Shown here one piece after another: positions 63,941 to 64,000 of a stretch of DNA of 64,000 nt; the first letter of the stretch is position 1, and the number at the start of each line of letters is the position of its first letter. Source of the DNA: Tritrichomonas musculus. Lineage: Eukaryota > Parabasalia > Tritrichomonadida > Tritrichomonadidae. The notes under the pieces were generated by a model, which saw only the letters and a program-made list of their open reading frames with translations, had not been told where the DNA came from and made no database searches. The position numbers were made by a program, and so were the translations under genes. Location: NCBI GenBank assembly GCA_039105265.1, contig JAPFFF010000082.1:62001-126000 (forward strand), read 5' to 3'.

Positions 63941-64000
63941 TTTTTAATTATCTTACAAAAGTGTTTGAGATTTGTGTTTTATTTAACTCTGTTCACTTGT
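63941..64000 (+). repeat. Partial unit at the right edge
   Basis: The first 60 bases of a T-type unit with C at 56, ending in CACTTGT. The array evidently continues beyond the window. Confidence 0.97.

Larger units (their letters stand above)
1..64000. repeat. 131-bp AT-rich satellite array with higher-order structure
   Basis: The conserved motif TTTCGAAATCG ends at positions 130, 261, 392, 523 and so on at 131-bp steps to 7073, again in fixed steps from 11015 to 63415, and with only six length-variant units elsewhere. I count 489 units plus a 60-base partial, all in one orientation. A reference unit (655-785) holds 31 G+C of 131. No unrelated sequence interrupts the array, so both ends lie outside the window. 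Stop codons occur in all three forward frames (for example at unit positions 5, 60 and 85) and all three reverse frames (TTA/TCA at 4, 8 and 39), so it is non-coding. Satellites of this kind normally sit in centromeric or other constitutive heterochromatin; the actual location is not shown here. I do not recognise the family by name. Confidence 0.99.

Noticed and set aside
1-64000. Possible CRISPR array (regular repeats with spacers)
   Set aside because: There are no unique spacers: the whole 131-bp period is repeated, and the variable positions are shared two-state substitutions.
1-64000. Possible repeat-protein gene
   Set aside because: Stop codons occur in all six frames within each unit, and 131 is not a multiple of 3, so the frame rotates from unit to unit.
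1-64000. Terminal or telomeric repeat
   Set aside because: Telomeric short repeats are absent, and a 131-bp unit alone does not show a chromosome-end location.
1-64000. Prokaryotic origin-like iterons
   Set aside because: Hundreds of 131-bp units far exceed iteron number and length, and there is no replication gene or other non-satellite sequence.
1-64000. Naming the species or satellite family
   Set aside because: I do not recognise the monomer, and base composition plus unit length fit many invertebrate and other eukaryotic satellites.

Overview
The whole 64 kb window is one uninterrupted head-to-tail satellite DNA array. The repeat unit is 131 bp, about 24 % G+C (31 of 131 bases in the reference unit I counted). 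All units lie in the same orientation and no other sequence breaks the array. I read 489 units (the first lacks one base) plus a 60-base partial at the right edge, so the array runs off both ends. I find no gene, RNA gene, transposon, CRISPR array or origin. All six frames are closed inside nearly every unit, and because 131 is not a multiple of 3 no frame can run on through the array.

Unit coordinates used below: position 131 is the final G of the conserved motif TTTCGAAATCG, and position 1 is the next base. Almost all variation falls at about 20 positions: 4, 5, 7, 34, 56, 62, 67, 71, 74, 77, 84, 88, 92, 93, 95, 102, 107, 116 and 131, plus rare private ones. Most have just two states, and these are shuffled into recurring unit types. 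I write types by their linked states. c or t is position 56. R, g, V, W, X are the 62-77 haplotypes: R = AAACGTTTGAATAAG; g = the same with AATAGG; V = AAATGTTAGAATAAG; W = AAATGTTAGATTAAG; X = W plus GTGTG at 59-63. 1, 2, 3 are the 84-98 haplotypes: 1 = TTGATATTGCGATTT; 2 = TTGAGATTAAGCTTT; 3 = CTGAGATTAAGCTTT. p, q, r are the 102/107 pairs: CTTTATTG, TTTTACTG, TTTTATTG. A prefixed T or A is position 4, a lower-case a after it means A at 34, and n means A at 116.

Region by region: 1-2619 is mostly tR3 units, with a private GCGCTTT allele near the left end. 2620-7073 alternates cg2q, cR1p and cg1q. 7074-11015 is disturbed, with all but one of the length-variant units (66, 71, 133, 133, 133 bp). 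From 11016 to 63415 there are 400 consecutive units of exactly 131 bp. Inside this stretch long blocks recur as higher-order repeats: 14160-18613 with 22282-26604 (about 8.0-8.1 kb apart), 28308-35643 with 37347-44682 (exactly 9039 bp apart), and shorter ones 18, 19 and 27 units apart. Local dimers and trimers also occur. A rare three-substitution marker (start of units 17828, 25819, 32893, 41932) shows that these blocks are true copies.

The organism cannot be named from this. A homogeneous AT-rich satellite of this length with nested higher-order structure indicates a eukaryotic chromosome, most likely (peri)centromeric or other heterochromatin. That location is inference. The notable content is the pattern: a small set of founder monomers mixed by unequal exchange and conversion, an almost invariant half-unit beside a variable half, and variants that switch short palindromes on and off along the array.
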